Shown: positions 1-8,469, counted from the stretch's first letter. The stretch is DNA of 64,000 nucleotides from Marimonas lutisalis (GCF_005434965.1 NZ_SKCI01000005.1:1-64000); one strand, 5' to 3'. Notes: generated by a model from the letters alone, not told the origin. Made by a program: numbers and translations.

Positions 1-1
1 C

Positions 2-640
2 GCAGCGGGCGACCTCTTCACCGATATCGTTGTGGGCAAGGTTGTTGACGTCGAGGGCGTGATCGGCACCGATTTCGACGACCTGCTGATGACCGACCTG
101 AGCGACAATTCGCTGGACGGCGGGCTGGGCGACGACGTGCTGCGCGGGCGCAAGGGCCGCGACACGATGACCGGCGGCGACGGCAATGACGAGCTCGATG
201 GCGGCAAGGGCCGCGACCGGATGGAAGCGGGCGATGGCGACGACCTGTTGATCGGACGCCGCGGCCTCGACAACATGCGCGGCGGCACCGGCAACGACAC
301 GCTCGACGGTGGCACCAGCGACGACATCCTGGTTGGCGGCAGAGGCAATGACGTGCTGATCGGCGCCCAGGACAACGACACGATCCAGGGCAACCAGGGC
401 GACGACGTGTTCGTATTTGCCGACGGTCACGGCGTCGATATCGTGCTGGATTTCGAGGCGACGAACGACAACGAGAAGCTGGATTTCTCGGGTCTGAGTT
501 CGATCTCGGACATCGTGGCCTTCGGGCTGGCGGCGAGCCAGGTCGGCGCGGATGTGCTGATCGACACCGGTGGTGGCAAGTCGATCCTGCTGGAGAACGT
601 CGATTTGGGCCAACTGGACGCGGCCGACTTCATTTTCTAG
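2..640 (+). CDS. RTX-type calcium-binding protein, C-terminal part (cut by window start)
   Basis: The reading frame is open to the first base, so the true start lies outside the window. About 212 residues are visible. They hold a dense run of glycine-aspartate nonapeptides of the GGxGxDxLx type, which bind calcium in exported RTX proteins, then a tail ending DAADFIF. A short acidic, hydrophobic-ended C-terminus is usual for type I secretion substrates. The tail is about 90 percent identical to the end of the RTX gene at 1005-5579, including the ADGHGVDIVLDFEA stretch. Most differences lie in the first few visible residues and the last fifteen. No secretion genes are in view. It is probably the remainder of a full RTX gene, but it could also be an orphan tail cassette. 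Confidence 0.8.
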   Translation, partial: AAGDLFTDIVVGKVVDVEGVIGTDFDDLLMTDLSDNSLDGGLGDDVLRGRKGRDTMTGGDGNDELDGGKGRDRMEAGDGDDLLIGRRGLDNMRGGTGNDTLDGGTSDDILVGGRGNDVLIGAQDNDTIQGNQGDDVFVFADGHGVDIVLDFEATNDNEKLDFSGLSSISDIVAFGLAASQVGADVLIDTGGGKSILLENVDLGQLDAADFIF

Positions 641-692
641 CCGAGCCGTCAACTGCGATCGGGTGTTGTCAGCGCGTCTGGTAGGGCCACGG

Positions 693-753
693 TGTCCAAC
701 CTGTCCGAGTGTCCAACTTGGTCCCGAGCCTGGACAGTTGGACAAGTTGGACA
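693..753. repeat. Inverted TGTCC/GGACA array, left copy
   Basis: Three TGTCC pentamers start at 693, 702 and 710. Three GGACA pentamers start at 732, 740 and 749. The spacing is 9 then 8, a 17-base centre, then 8 then 9, so the array is mirror-symmetric. It sits between the stop of the truncated RTX gene and the stop of a broken rep fragment. The same array lies at 5628-5690 beside the intact rep gene. Confidence 0.85.
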
Positions 754-761
754 AGGGGTGC

Positions 762-893
762 TCAATCCGGAACGTCCAACTCGATGGCATAGCGACCGTA
801 AGCAGTCTTTCGCACTTCGCCGACTTCGGCCATGCGCTGCAACGTCTTGGCGCATGGGGCGTAATCCGGACCTGAATGATCGGCTAGTGAAAT
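762..893 (-). pseudogene. Fragment of a rep (RecA-fold ATPase) gene, 3' end only
   Basis: Reading the minus strand from about 893 to the TGA at 762-764 gives roughly 40 residues that match the C-terminus of the Rep protein encoded at 5696-6673. Both share CAKTLQRMAE, followed by GEV and a basic segment. At nucleotide level 826-854 and 5760-5788 are identical over 29 bases. The frame closes with a TAG just upstream of the matching part, and no ATPase domain remains. It is a leftover from duplication or recombination, not a working gene. Confidence 0.8.
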
Positions 894-1004
894 GTCCTAG
901 TTCTAGAGCGCCTGCCTCCGTAACACGACACGATTGACAGGCCCCAAATACGTTCTTAGCGTTTTGCCCTAATATTGTTCCAAAGACTTTTCGGGGGGAG
1001 GGTT

Positions 1005-4000
1005 ATGGCGACAATCACTTATCTGGCCGGCGCCAACACCACTGACATGTGGCTTCCCTCTGTGAGTGAAGCTGAGCTCTTAGGTTTGATAGACAGTCAG
1101 GTTCTCAGTTATGGATATTCACCGGGCCCGAGTTCATACACGTCAGGAGACTTTACCTTTGATGTCACGTGGTATGTCGGGGAGTCACACCCTGAATTCG
1201 GAGTATTCTACTATTACTATTTCTCTGGAATAACTTTTCAAAACGCAATTTCCATAGAATTGGATGCAAACTATACGGTCATATATCAAGATTCTTGGTT
1301 CGAGGTTCTTAGGGATGTTCCAGGAACTTTCCAAGCAACCGACATATATGTAGATACCGCTTGGCCGCTTCATGACTTCTCCACTGGGGACACTTTTGTT
1401 GGAAATGAATACGACAATCGTATTTTTTCCGAACAAGAGTTTTCTTCGTTAAGAGCTACTAATAGTCATCCTGGTTTCCCCGAACATTATGTTCGAGGCG
1501 ATGACACGATCCTCGCAGGGGGCGGCAATGACATCATCTCCACCGGATATGGCTCAGACAGTGTTTCAGGCGGATCGGGTTTTGACTTCTACGAAGCCTT
1601 TGGGCACAGAAGCGAGCAATTGTTTTGGTGGGACTGGAACAATAGTGGAATCCCAGACGGATTGAGCTGGGTGCTTCCCGACGACGTCGGCATTTTGATC
1701 AACGTTTCCAGCACTTCTTTGAACCTTGCCAGCATTCTCGGGCAGATTTCAGCACCGGACGGTGCCGATTTCAACGTCCTCTTCCCTCAGCTCAGTGTCG
1801 TTTCAAGTCTCGCGGCCGGATCGTCCATCGACAGTTTCCAGTTGTCCGACGAAACACCAGACGAACTCGAAAGCATCGAAGGTGTTCAAGGGTCAAACTA
1901 TGACGATCTCATCGTCGCGAGTAATGGCAACGGGGAGACTCATCCGGACTGGGGCACTCCAGGCGGACTTGCCTACGGCCAAGGTGGTGACGACGTGATG
2001 ATTTCGAGTGCCGGTACGTTGTTCATGGCTGGCGGTCAGGGAAGTGACCTCATGATTGGCCGAGAGGGAAATGATGTTTTCAACGGTGATGAAGATGATG
2101 ATTCAATCTTCGGAGGTGCTGGCGGCGATGCACTGTGGGGGGGACATGGCGTCGACTATTTGGACGGGCAGGACGACTTCGACTGGTTCAATACGTATAA
2201 CGAAGGAGCCGGTGTCAGAGCGAACCTTTCGGTCGACTCTTTCGACTTAAACTTCGTTTTCAGTCAAACGAACTACGGCGATGCCGTCCTTCTCATCCCT
2301 GCTACCATTAGTGCATTAATCGGCGAACGCACGATCTATGATGCGAGTTCAATATACGAATCCGCGGGGACAACGGACACCATCGTGAATGTAGAAGGCG
2401 TGAATGGCACTCCGTATGGCGACGTACTGATCGCCTACGGCGCCAGCGATTACAGCGCGGAAGGCATGGGGCCCGGCGGTCTGGTTTACGGGGAAAATGG
2501 AGATGATTTGATTGTTGCCGGAGATGGGACGTCCTTTGCTTCCGGTGGTCTGGGAAACGACCTGATCGTTACTTTTGGCGAGTCCAGAGTCTATGCCAAC
2601 GGCGACGAAAACGATGACATCATGCTAGGTGGACAGGGCGAGGACCACTTCCAAGGTGGAAGCGGAAACGACCACTTGTACGGTGGTGCCGGCAGCGATG
2701 ACCTCTACGGAGACGAAGACCATGACGTGATCCATGGAGGGGCTGGTGCAGACGAGCTGGTAGGCGGTGAAGGAAACGACACCATGTTCGGCGGTGCCGG
2801 CGGGGATCTTTTCACCATCGAGCGCGGTAGCGACTCGGATCACGGAAACAATCACATCTACAGCGGAACCACCGAAACAGACTCCTCTGATCTTCTGGGC
2901 AACAATATTGTCGATTATGGCAGTGCAGCCAAAAGTCTGTTCGCCATTCGTTGGCAAGCTCCGGCTTCCGGTCCCGGCTTTCAGATCACCGTAACTCACG
3001 AGAGTGGCGGAACCGACGTGCTCCATTTCATGGATACAGTACGTTTTCAGAACGGTGCAGAAACGTTTACCCAGGCGGATATTGCAGCAGCAGGATTTCT
3101 TGGTCACATGGCGATGGCCTTGAACGGTGCGTTTGAAGCGATTGGTGGTGTTGTGCCGCCGGAATTTGGTTCAGAGGGTTTTCAAAGGTTCTTTCAATGG
3201 CTGAGCCTTGCAGAGACAGTTGCCGAACTTGGAGCCGAATGGGCAACGCAAGATGATTTGGAGAGCGCCATCAGGCGGGCCTTCGTGGTTGGCGCTCGCG
3301 AAGCGTTTGACCATGTCGCTGGACAGACACGCGACTGGGTCGATGAAAATGTCCTTAGTCATTTGCCGCAGTCTATCAGGGACGAAGCCAATACACGGAT
3401 GGACGAGATACAGGCTCGGTTGCGTCAAGACACTCTGGAAGCTGCCGATTCAATCGGGGCAGCCTATGCGCAAGCCAGTCAGGATTTGGGGGAAGCTATC
3501 GGCGAGTACCTGTTCGATCTCTATGACAGCATGAATTCGAGCATAGAGAGAGAATACAGCGACTTCCTTCCAAACCAAACACCAACGCAGGATTTTCAAA
3601 ACAACTTCAACATAGACGAGATCATTCTGGATTCGCAGTTTGCACCGCCGCCACCTGTGACTCCATTGCCCAGCACGCCAGAACAGGTCACTCCGACTGA
3701 AGAGCCGGAAACACTTTATTTGCTCCAGCTCGACAGCACTGTGACCGGGACTCTGGCAGCACTGGATGGCGACACGATATACAATTTTGGTACCGGTGAC
3801 ATTCTAAATATTGAAGGTGAGAGTTTCTCGCAAAATGCCTTAACTGTCACTATGGGCTCTGCGATTTTGGATATTGACGTGGACGGAGACGAAACGCCGG
3901 ATGCAACGATCAGACTGTCAGGTGACTTTACGGCTGCGACCTTTGTTGTGTCGCCAAGTGGAAATTCGACGGCAATCTTCATGCTTCCACTTCAGACTGG

Positions 4001-5579
4001 CACAATTGGTGATGACAGCCTCGAGGGGACCACGGGCGACGATACCATTGATGGGCTCGCCGGAAACGACTCGATTTCCGGGCTATCAGGAAACGACAAC
4101 CTAGTCGGCGGAGATGGAAACGATACACTTTCTGGAGGCGTTGGCGCGGACAGCCTGTTCGGCGGCGATGGAGACGACCTGCTGCGGCTGGGCAACGGCC
4201 AGGAATCCATTGATGGCGGGGCGGACAATGATACGCTCGAGGTGGATCTGACCGGGGCAACGACAGACTTCTCCTTCCTTCCGTTTGTCAACCTGGCGAC
4301 AGGTCAGGCCGGCGCGACAGATCTTATTGTGCCGCTTGATACGATCGAGAATGTTGAAAATGTCGTGTTCATAGGAAACTTCCATGTGGAGTTGACCGGG
4401 GATGGTGGCGCTAACTACCTGCAAGGCGGCGCGGGTGACGACACGATCGATGGCGGCGCGGGCGATGACACGCTGTTCGGCGGCGTTGGCGCGGACAGCC
4501 TGTTCGGCGGCGATGGAGACGACCTGCTGCGGCTGGGCAACGGCCAGGAATCCATTGATGGCGGGGCGGGCAATGACACGCTCGAGGTGGATCTGACCGG
4601 GGCGACGTCGTTCTCGTTCCTGCCGTTCATCAACCTGGCGACCGGCCAGGTCGGGGCGACCGACATCGTGGTGCCGCTCGACACCGTCGTGAACGTCGAG
4701 AATGTCGTCTTTATCGGCAATTTCCACGTGGAACTGACCGGCGATGGCATCGGCAACTACCTGCAGGGCGGAGCCGGCGATGACACGATCGACGGTGGCG
4801 CCGGTGACGATACGCTGATGGGGGACACCGGGGCTGACCAGCTGACCGGCGGCGATGGGTTCGACATCATCAGCTATGCCGGCGCAACGCAGCGGGCGCG
4901 CGTCGACTTCCTGAACGACGTGGCGGGCAACGGCCGTGCCGCCGCGGGCGATCTCTTTACCGAGCTCGACCCGGGGCGGGTGGTCGATGTCGAGGGCGTG
5001 ATCGGCACCGATTTCGACGACCTGCTGATGACCGACCTGAGCAACAATTCCCTGGACGGCGGCCTCGGCAACGACATCCTGCGGGGCCGCAAGGGCCGCG
5101 ACACGATGACCGGCGGCGACGGCAATGACGAGCTCGATGGCGGCAAGGGCCGCGACCGGATGGAAGCGGGCGATGGCGACGACACCATGATCGGGCGCCG
5201 GGGCCTCGACAACATGCGCGGCGGCACCGGCAATGACACGCTCGATGGTGGCACCAGCAACGACATCTTGGTCGGTGGCAGGGGCAACGACGTGCTGATC
5301 GGTGGCGACGACAACGACACGATCCAGGGCAACCAGGGCGATGACGTGTTCGTTTTCGCAGATGGTCACGGCGTCGACATCGTGCTGGATTTCGAGGCGA
5401 CGAACGACAACGAGAAGCTGGATTTCTCGGGTCTGAGCTCGATCTCGGACATCGCGGCCTTCGGGCTGGCGGCGAGCCAGGTCGGCGCGGATGTGCTGAT
5501 CGACACCGGCGGCGGCAAGTCGATCCTCCTGCTGAACGTGCTAGAGTCCGATCTGGACGCGGCCGACGTCATTTTCTAG
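1005..5579 (+). CDS. Large RTX-repeat protein, probable type I secreted protein
   Basis: The protein is about 1524 residues. I chose the ATG at 1005 because a GGGGGGAGGG ribosome site precedes it; a TTG 30 bases upstream lacks one. There is no N-terminal signal peptide. Residues 1-165 are an unrecognised head rich in Tyr and Ser. RTX nonapeptides lie near 166-190, 326-390 and 500-600. Residues 700-850 are a helical, Glu/Ala-rich, non-RTX region, followed by a Pro-rich spacer near 880-905. A further RTX block precedes two 115-residue near-identical units (1045-1274), then the shared tail ending DAADVIF. Such proteins are usually exported by type I systems and fold on binding calcium outside the cell. 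Whether this one is an adhesin, enzyme or toxin cannot be told. The first 3 kb are visibly poorer in G+C than the last 1.4 kb. Confidence 0.85.
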   Translation: MATITYLAGANTTDMWLPSVSEAELLGLIDSQVLSYGYSPGPSSYTSGDFTFDVTWYVGESHPEFGVFYYYYFSGITFQNAISIELDANYTVIYQDSWFEVLRDVPGTFQATDIYVDTAWPLHDFSTGDTFVGNEYDNRIFSEQEFSSLRATNSHPGFPEHYVRGDDTILAGGGNDIISTGYGSDSVSGGSGFDFYEAFGHRSEQLFWWDWNNSGIPDGLSWVLPDDVGILINVSSTSLNLASILGQISAPDGADFNVLFPQLSVVSSLAAGSSIDSFQLSDETPDELESIEGVQGSNYDDLIVASNGNGETHPDWGTPGGLAYGQGGDDVMISSAGTLFMAGGQGSDLMIGREGNDVFNGDEDDDSIFGGAGGDALWGGHGVDYLDGQDDFDWFNTYNEGAGVRANLSVDSFDLNFVFSQTNYGDAVLLIPATISALIGERTIYDASSIYESAGTTDTIVNVEGVNGTPYGDVLIAYGASDYSAEGMGPGGLVYGENGDDLIVAGDGTSFASGGLGNDLIVTFGESRVYANGDENDDIMLGGQGEDHFQGGSGNDHLYGGAGSDDLYGDEDHDVIHGGAGADELVGGEGNDTMFGGAGGDLFTIERGSDSDHGNNHIYSGTTETDSSDLLGNNIVDYGSAAKSLFAIRWQAPASGPGFQITVTHESGGTDVLHFMDTVRFQNGAETFTQADIAAAGFLGHMAMALNGAFEAIGGVVPPEFGSEGFQRFFQWLSLAETVAELGAEWATQDDLESAIRRAFVVGAREAFDHVAGQTRDWVDENVLSHLPQSIRDEANTRMDEIQARLRQDTLEAADSIGAAYAQASQDLGEAIGEYLFDLYDSMNSSIEREYSDFLPNQTPTQDFQNNFNIDEIILDSQFAPPPPVTPLPSTPEQVTPTEEPETLYLLQLDSTVTGTLAALDGDTIYNFGTGDILNIEGESFSQNALTVTMGSAILDIDVDGDETPDATIRLSGDFTAATFVVSPSGNSTAIFMLPLQTGTIGDDSLEGTTGDDTIDGLAGNDSISGLSGNDNLVGGDGNDTLSGGVGADSLFGGDGDDLLRLGNGQESIDGGADNDTLEVDLTGATTDFSFLPFVNLATGQAGATDLIVPLDTIENVENVVFIGNFHVELTGDGGANYLQGGAGDDTIDGGAGDDTLFGGVGADSLFGGDGDDLLRLGNGQESIDGGAGNDTLEVDLTGATSFSFLPFINLATGQVGATDIVVPLDTVVNVENVVFIGNFHVELTGDGIGNYLQGGAGDDTIDGGAGDDTLMGDTGADQLTGGDGFDIISYAGATQRARVDFLNDVAGNGRAAAGDLFTELDPGRVVDVEGVIGTDFDDLLMTDLSNNSLDGGLGNDILRGRKGRDTMTGGDGNDELDGGKGRDRMEAGDGDDTMIGRRGLDNMRGGTGNDTLDGGTSNDILVGGRGNDVLIGGDDNDTIQGNQGDDVFVFADGHGVDIVLDFEATNDNEKLDFSGLSSISDIAAFGLAASQVGADVLIDTGGGKSILLLNVLESDLDAADVIF
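4137..4826 (+). repeat. Two 345-base tandem units inside the RTX gene
   Basis: The unit starting GGCGTTGGCGCGGACAGCCT at 4137 recurs at 4482, a period of 345 bases or 115 codons. The first 85 or so bases of the two units are the same apart from silent or single changes. Later parts diverge at the DNA level while the protein stays similar (both carry FSFLPF, NLATGQ and NVENVVFIGNFHVELTGDG). This is an in-frame internal duplication that lengthens the repeat domain. Confidence 0.85.
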
Positions 5580-5627
5580 CCAAGTCATCTACTGCGATCA
5601 GGTTTTGTAGGCGCGTCTGGGTCCCGG

Positions 5628-5690
5628 TGTCCAAACTGTCCAAATGTCCATTTCGCAACTCGCGTTCTGGACAAATGGACAGATTGGACA
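5628..5690. repeat. Inverted TGTCC/GGACA array beside intact rep gene
   Basis: TGTCC starts at 5628, 5637 and 5645; GGACA starts at 5669, 5677 and 5686. The spacing 9-8-(centre)-8-9 equals that of the left copy at 693-753, although the bases between pentamers differ. It lies between the RTX stop (5579) and the rep stop (5696-5698). It could be a set of Rep-binding iterons at a replication origin, an operator, or a bidirectional terminator for these two convergent genes. No T-run follows either arm, which argues against a simple terminator. Confidence 0.8.
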
Positions 5691-5695
5691 GTCGT

Positions 5696-6673
5696 TCAGG
5701 ACACCGGATCTGGCGTCAGACGGTAGTTACCCCTGCCACCTTTTTGCACTTCGCCACCCTCGGCCATGCGCTGCAACGTCTTGGCGCAGAGGTCGTAGTC
5801 CAGACCTGCATGGTCGGCGATATCCTTGGGACTGCTTATTCCCACCTTCAGGGCCTCGCGGATCGCCTTGCGGGTATCGCTTCCATAGACATCGCTAGGC
5901 CGTCCGAGGTCTGACCAGCGGCAGGTCGCCTGATCGAATGCCACGGCGCTTTCGAACTCGACGAGATCACGTCCCCGACCATAAAGCACCTTGCCATCCG
6001 TTGAATTGGACAAGACGAGGGTAGCATCCGCGGCACCAGTGAGCCCTGTCGAGCCTGAGACGGTGTCGAAACGATCATCGGCATCTGCCTTGCGAACGTG
6101 ATGAATGACGACAATCGCAATACCCCGTGTATTCGCCAGCGCATGCAGGCCACGAAGAGCCTGGTAATCGGACTGATGAAGTGAATCGCGCGAATTGCCG
6201 CTTGGTCTTACCGTGGCCAGAGTGTCGATGATGATCAACCTGGCATCCGGGTGCTGCCCGAGCCAGCCCTCCAGCGCGTCGAGTCCCGAAACATCGAGAC
6301 GCGGCCACTCCGTGGCGAACTCGAGCAGCTCGGGCCAGCGTTCGCTTTCAGTAGTGGTTTTCTCCAGCCGTGATTTCAGGCGTCTTTGGTTGTCCTCCAG
6401 AGCGGCATAAAGAACAGAGCCCTGTGTCGCCTGCCGCCCAAGAACTTCGTCGCCAGTGGCCACCGAATAGCCTATCTGCAAGGCCATCCAAGACTTGCCG
6501 AGCTTGGGTTTACCGGCAAGCAAGGTCAGGCCCTCCGGAATGAGGTCCCGCACGATCCAGGAGACCGGCGGGAAGTCCGTTGTCTGCAGATCCAGGGCCG
6601 AGAACGTTTCCGGCAGCGATGGGGTATCCGCTCCGTCTACGGCCGTCACCTTAAGTTTCTTGTCCCACGTCAT
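5696..6673 (-). CDS. RepA-like RecA-fold ATPase (AAA_25 type)
   Basis: The protein is 325 residues. I chose the ATG at 6673 because its ATGA overlaps the stop of the upstream gene and a GGAG lies in front; a longer open frame only runs over the neighbouring gene. Residues 54-61 (GKPKLGKS) form a Walker A loop and LIIIDTLA is the Walker B strand. The stretch VVIHHVRK and GSTGLTGAADATL are typical of RepA/DnaB-like ring helicases in plasmids and satellites. The last 60 residues look like a winged helix that could bind DNA. The likely role is unwinding or loading at the element's origin, perhaps at the array just past its stop codon. It is the last gene of a five-gene overlapping operon. Confidence 0.8.
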   Translation of the reverse strand: MTWDKKLKVTAVDGADTPSLPETFSALDLQTTDFPPVSWIVRDLIPEGLTLLAGKPKLGKSWMALQIGYSVATGDEVLGRQATQGSVLYAALEDNQRRLKSRLEKTTTESERWPELLEFATEWPRLDVSGLDALEGWLGQHPDARLIIIDTLATVRPSGNSRDSLHQSDYQALRGLHALANTRGIAIVVIHHVRKADADDRFDTVSGSTGLTGAADATLVLSNSTDGKVLYGRGRDLVEFESAVAFDQATCRWSDLGRPSDVYGSDTRKAIREALKVGISSPKDIADHAGLDYDLCAKTLQRMAEGGEVQKGGRGNYRLTPDPVS

Positions 6674-7062
6674 GCCGCACTCCTCCGCTTTGCCGCATCT
6701 AGGAAGGCCAGTTGCTCTGTAGCGGGGAGTCTGTTGAAGCAGGCGGCGAGATAGATCTGAAGCTCGGGCAGCGTGGCTACGTCCGCCCACCAGCGGGCTT
6801 CCTCTTCGATCGTCGAACAGATGGGCGGCGGAGCCCCGGCCAACCTGGCCGGGACGATGGTTTCGAGAACCTCGATGAGGAGATCGGTCTCGTTCGCCGA
6901 AGCGACTGACGTCAGCAGGCAGGCCCGTTCGTAGGTCGTCAGACGCGCCTTGAGCACAGTCTCCAGGCCGCACCACGCCTCTGGCTGGTCCTGCAGAGTC
7001 AGGGCGTAGCCAATCGAGGACAACGCGCAGTCATGACGCTCGGAGTTGATCGACATACGCAT
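6670..7062 (-). CDS. Unknown protein of element operon (130 aa)
   Basis: I do not recognise this protein. It is acidic and probably mainly helical, with TTYERACLLTSVASANETD in the middle and a basic end (DAAKRRSAA). The ATG at 7062 overlaps the upstream stop as TGATG and has GGAGGG six bases before it; a GTG at 7065 is also possible. Its stop overlaps the rep start by four bases, so the two are probably made in a fixed ratio. A role as a Rep partner is inference from position only. Confidence 0.65.
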   Translation of the reverse strand: MRMSINSERHDCALSSIGYALTLQDQPEAWCGLETVLKARLTTYERACLLTSVASANETDLLIEVLETIVPARLAGAPPPICSTIEEEARWWADVATLPELQIYLAACFNRLPATEQLAFLDAAKRRSAA

Positions 7063-7265
7063 CACCCGCCCTCCCCGAAGCAGAGGCCTGCAATCATGCG
7101 CGCAGTGCGTTCATCTAGACCGTGGCGCCGCTGCAAGTAGCGGGTTTGCAGATTACGACAAGTCGCATATGTTTCAGGAAGGAACGTCGTACCCATTTGA
7201 CTGTCCTTGCTTGCCCCGGTGGTGCGTTGCCGCGCATCGCCGGGGCGTTTCCATCTCTGGCTCAT
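7062..7265 (-). CDS. Small basic protein of element operon (67 aa)
   Basis: The protein is 67 residues and rich in Arg and Thr. The ATG at 7265 has a GGAGG about six bases upstream, so the longer frame to 7328 is not needed. It overlaps the upstream gene by ATGA and the downstream gene by TGATG. The C-terminal half contains RYLQRRHGLDERTARMIAGL, which may form a helix pair for DNA contact. I do not recognise the family. Confidence 0.6.
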   Translation of the reverse strand: MSQRWKRPGDARQRTTGASKDSQMGTTFLPETYATCRNLQTRYLQRRHGLDERTARMIAGLCFGEGG

Positions 7266-7567
7266 GATGAACCTCCAAACTTTTCTGGAAGAGTTGCGAG
7301 TGCGGCCCACGCAACGGGGTCGATGCACTCACATAAGCTGGCGCAGAGGCGCAGTAGCGCCGTCCGGGTCCGGAAGTAGCCGACGCCCCGCCAGGGACGC
7401 TCGGCGCCACCTTTCTTCCGCCGTTGAAGGATCCACTGGATCTCATCCTTACAGACAATTACGCGGTGACAAGGGCAGGGGTGGGCGATGACCGCTGCGT
7501 AGTCATCTGAAGTCTCGTGTTGCAGTTGTCGCGGTTTCTCGTGGGTATTTTCGAAACAGACGGTCAT
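7262..7567 (-). CDS. Unknown protein of element operon (101 aa)
   Basis: The protein is about 101 residues. The start ATG at 7567 shares its first base with the AlpA stop codon (TGATG). The sequence contains HPCPCHRVIVCKDEIQWILQ, with several Cys and His residues that could bind a metal, then the basic segment RRKKGG and a leucine-rich end. The family is unknown. Translational coupling to AlpA and to the next gene is clear from the overlaps. Confidence 0.6.
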   Translation of the reverse strand: MTVCFENTHEKPRQLQHETSDDYAAVIAHPCPCHRVIVCKDEIQWILQRRKKGGAERPWRGVGYFRTRTALLRLCASLCECIDPVAWAALATLPEKFGGSS

Positions 7568-7755
7568 CACAAGCGCACCCGCTTTTCACAGCTCTCGAGC
7601 CAGGCGTCGATGTCGCTTTCACGCCATGCAACAAGACGTGTGCCAAGCTTCACGGGCTGGGGAAATTCCCCGCGCTTCATCCAATCGTAAAGTGTTGAGC
7701 GAGAAAGCCCGGTGCGGGCCTCTACTGCGGGGCGGCGAAGTAGGGTTTCTGCCAT
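7567..7755 (-). CDS. AlpA-family helix-turn-helix regulator
   Basis: The protein is 62 residues, the usual size for AlpA-type proteins. It contains a single winged helix-turn-helix: LLRRPAVEARTGLSRSTLYD, then WMKRGEFPQPVKLG and a wing ending in W..SDIDAWL. Proteins of this family activate integrase genes or act as excision factors in P4-like elements. It is the first gene of the minus-strand operon that ends with rep, so it probably controls its own operon. The 123 bases upstream (7756-7878) are the likely promoter region. Confidence 0.85.
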   Translation of the reverse strand: MAETLLRRPAVEARTGLSRSTLYDWMKRGEFPQPVKLGTRLVAWRESDIDAWLESCEKRVRL

Positions 7756-7878
7756 TTTCGGTTCTCTCCAAGCTAATACGCCGGATTGGCGTGGAACCGA
7801 TAAAGCCCATTAGTTGCAGTGCTGGAACCTACGCAAAAACGGCAAAATGGATTTTGAGTTTTGCACAGGGGTTTTGCT

Positions 7879-8469
7879 TTATTTGCGGCGACCTAAGCGG
7901 CGCCGAATTGTATCGACAGACACATCCCCCCCAAGCTTTTCTGAGACTTGCCGCGCTACCATTTTCCATGAGTCGCCTACAGCTTCGTGTCCATCCGGAT
8001 ATAAAGTGCGGTAAACCTGTTCGACATTCAGAATACGCGGCCTTCCAGATGATCGCCGCGAATTAACATAAGCGGTGATCCAAGCCTCAGCTTTATGTCT
8101 CGGAACCACTGGCGTCTTGCCGGCGAACGGTTTGTCATGTCGCAGGAAATTGATTTCACCTGCCCAAAACTTCGAATGGAATGCATCCAAACGGACTGCC
8201 CTTTCCGCCATCCAAATAGACTTAGGAATAATCGCTTTATCTTCGAGTGTTTCTGCTATGATTTGTTGTTCAATCAATGCGGAGAGAACATCCTCAAATA
8301 TTACCAAGGAGTGTTCTTGATCGAGGTCATCCACTTTTGGTTCGGCGAGATCGTTCAGGGCGATGACCAATTCTCGGAGGTGAACTTTGTCGCGTGGTAT
8401 TGGCTGCTCACCTTCTTCGAGAGACCAGAAACCTTTGGCCCGATCAATCGCGTTCGTTACCCTTTTCAA
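7879..8469 (-). CDS. Unknown protein coupled to integrase (196 aa)
   Basis: The protein is 196 residues and starts with TTG at 8469, overlapping the integrase stop by four bases; no other start exists near the beginning. The sequence is charged and helical. The last 50 residues, with VARQVSEKLGGDVSVDTIRRR, read like a helix-turn-helix, so DNA binding is possible. Being made from the integrase transcript, it may help recombination or choose its direction. I do not recognise a family. Confidence 0.6.
   Translation of the reverse strand: MKRVTNAIDRAKGFWSLEEGEQPIPRDKVHLRELVIALNDLAEPKVDDLDQEHSLVIFEDVLSALIEQQIIAETLEDKAIIPKSIWMAERAVRLDAFHSKFWAGEINFLRHDKPFAGKTPVVPRHKAEAWITAYVNSRRSSGRPRILNVEQVYRTLYPDGHEAVGDSWKMVARQVSEKLGGDVSVDTIRRRLGRRK

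Noticed and set aside
4101-5369. Long antisense open frame (422 codons) opposite the RTX repeats
   Set aside because: It is a shadow of the GGxGxD repeats; its residues mirror the repeat period and it has no ribosome site.
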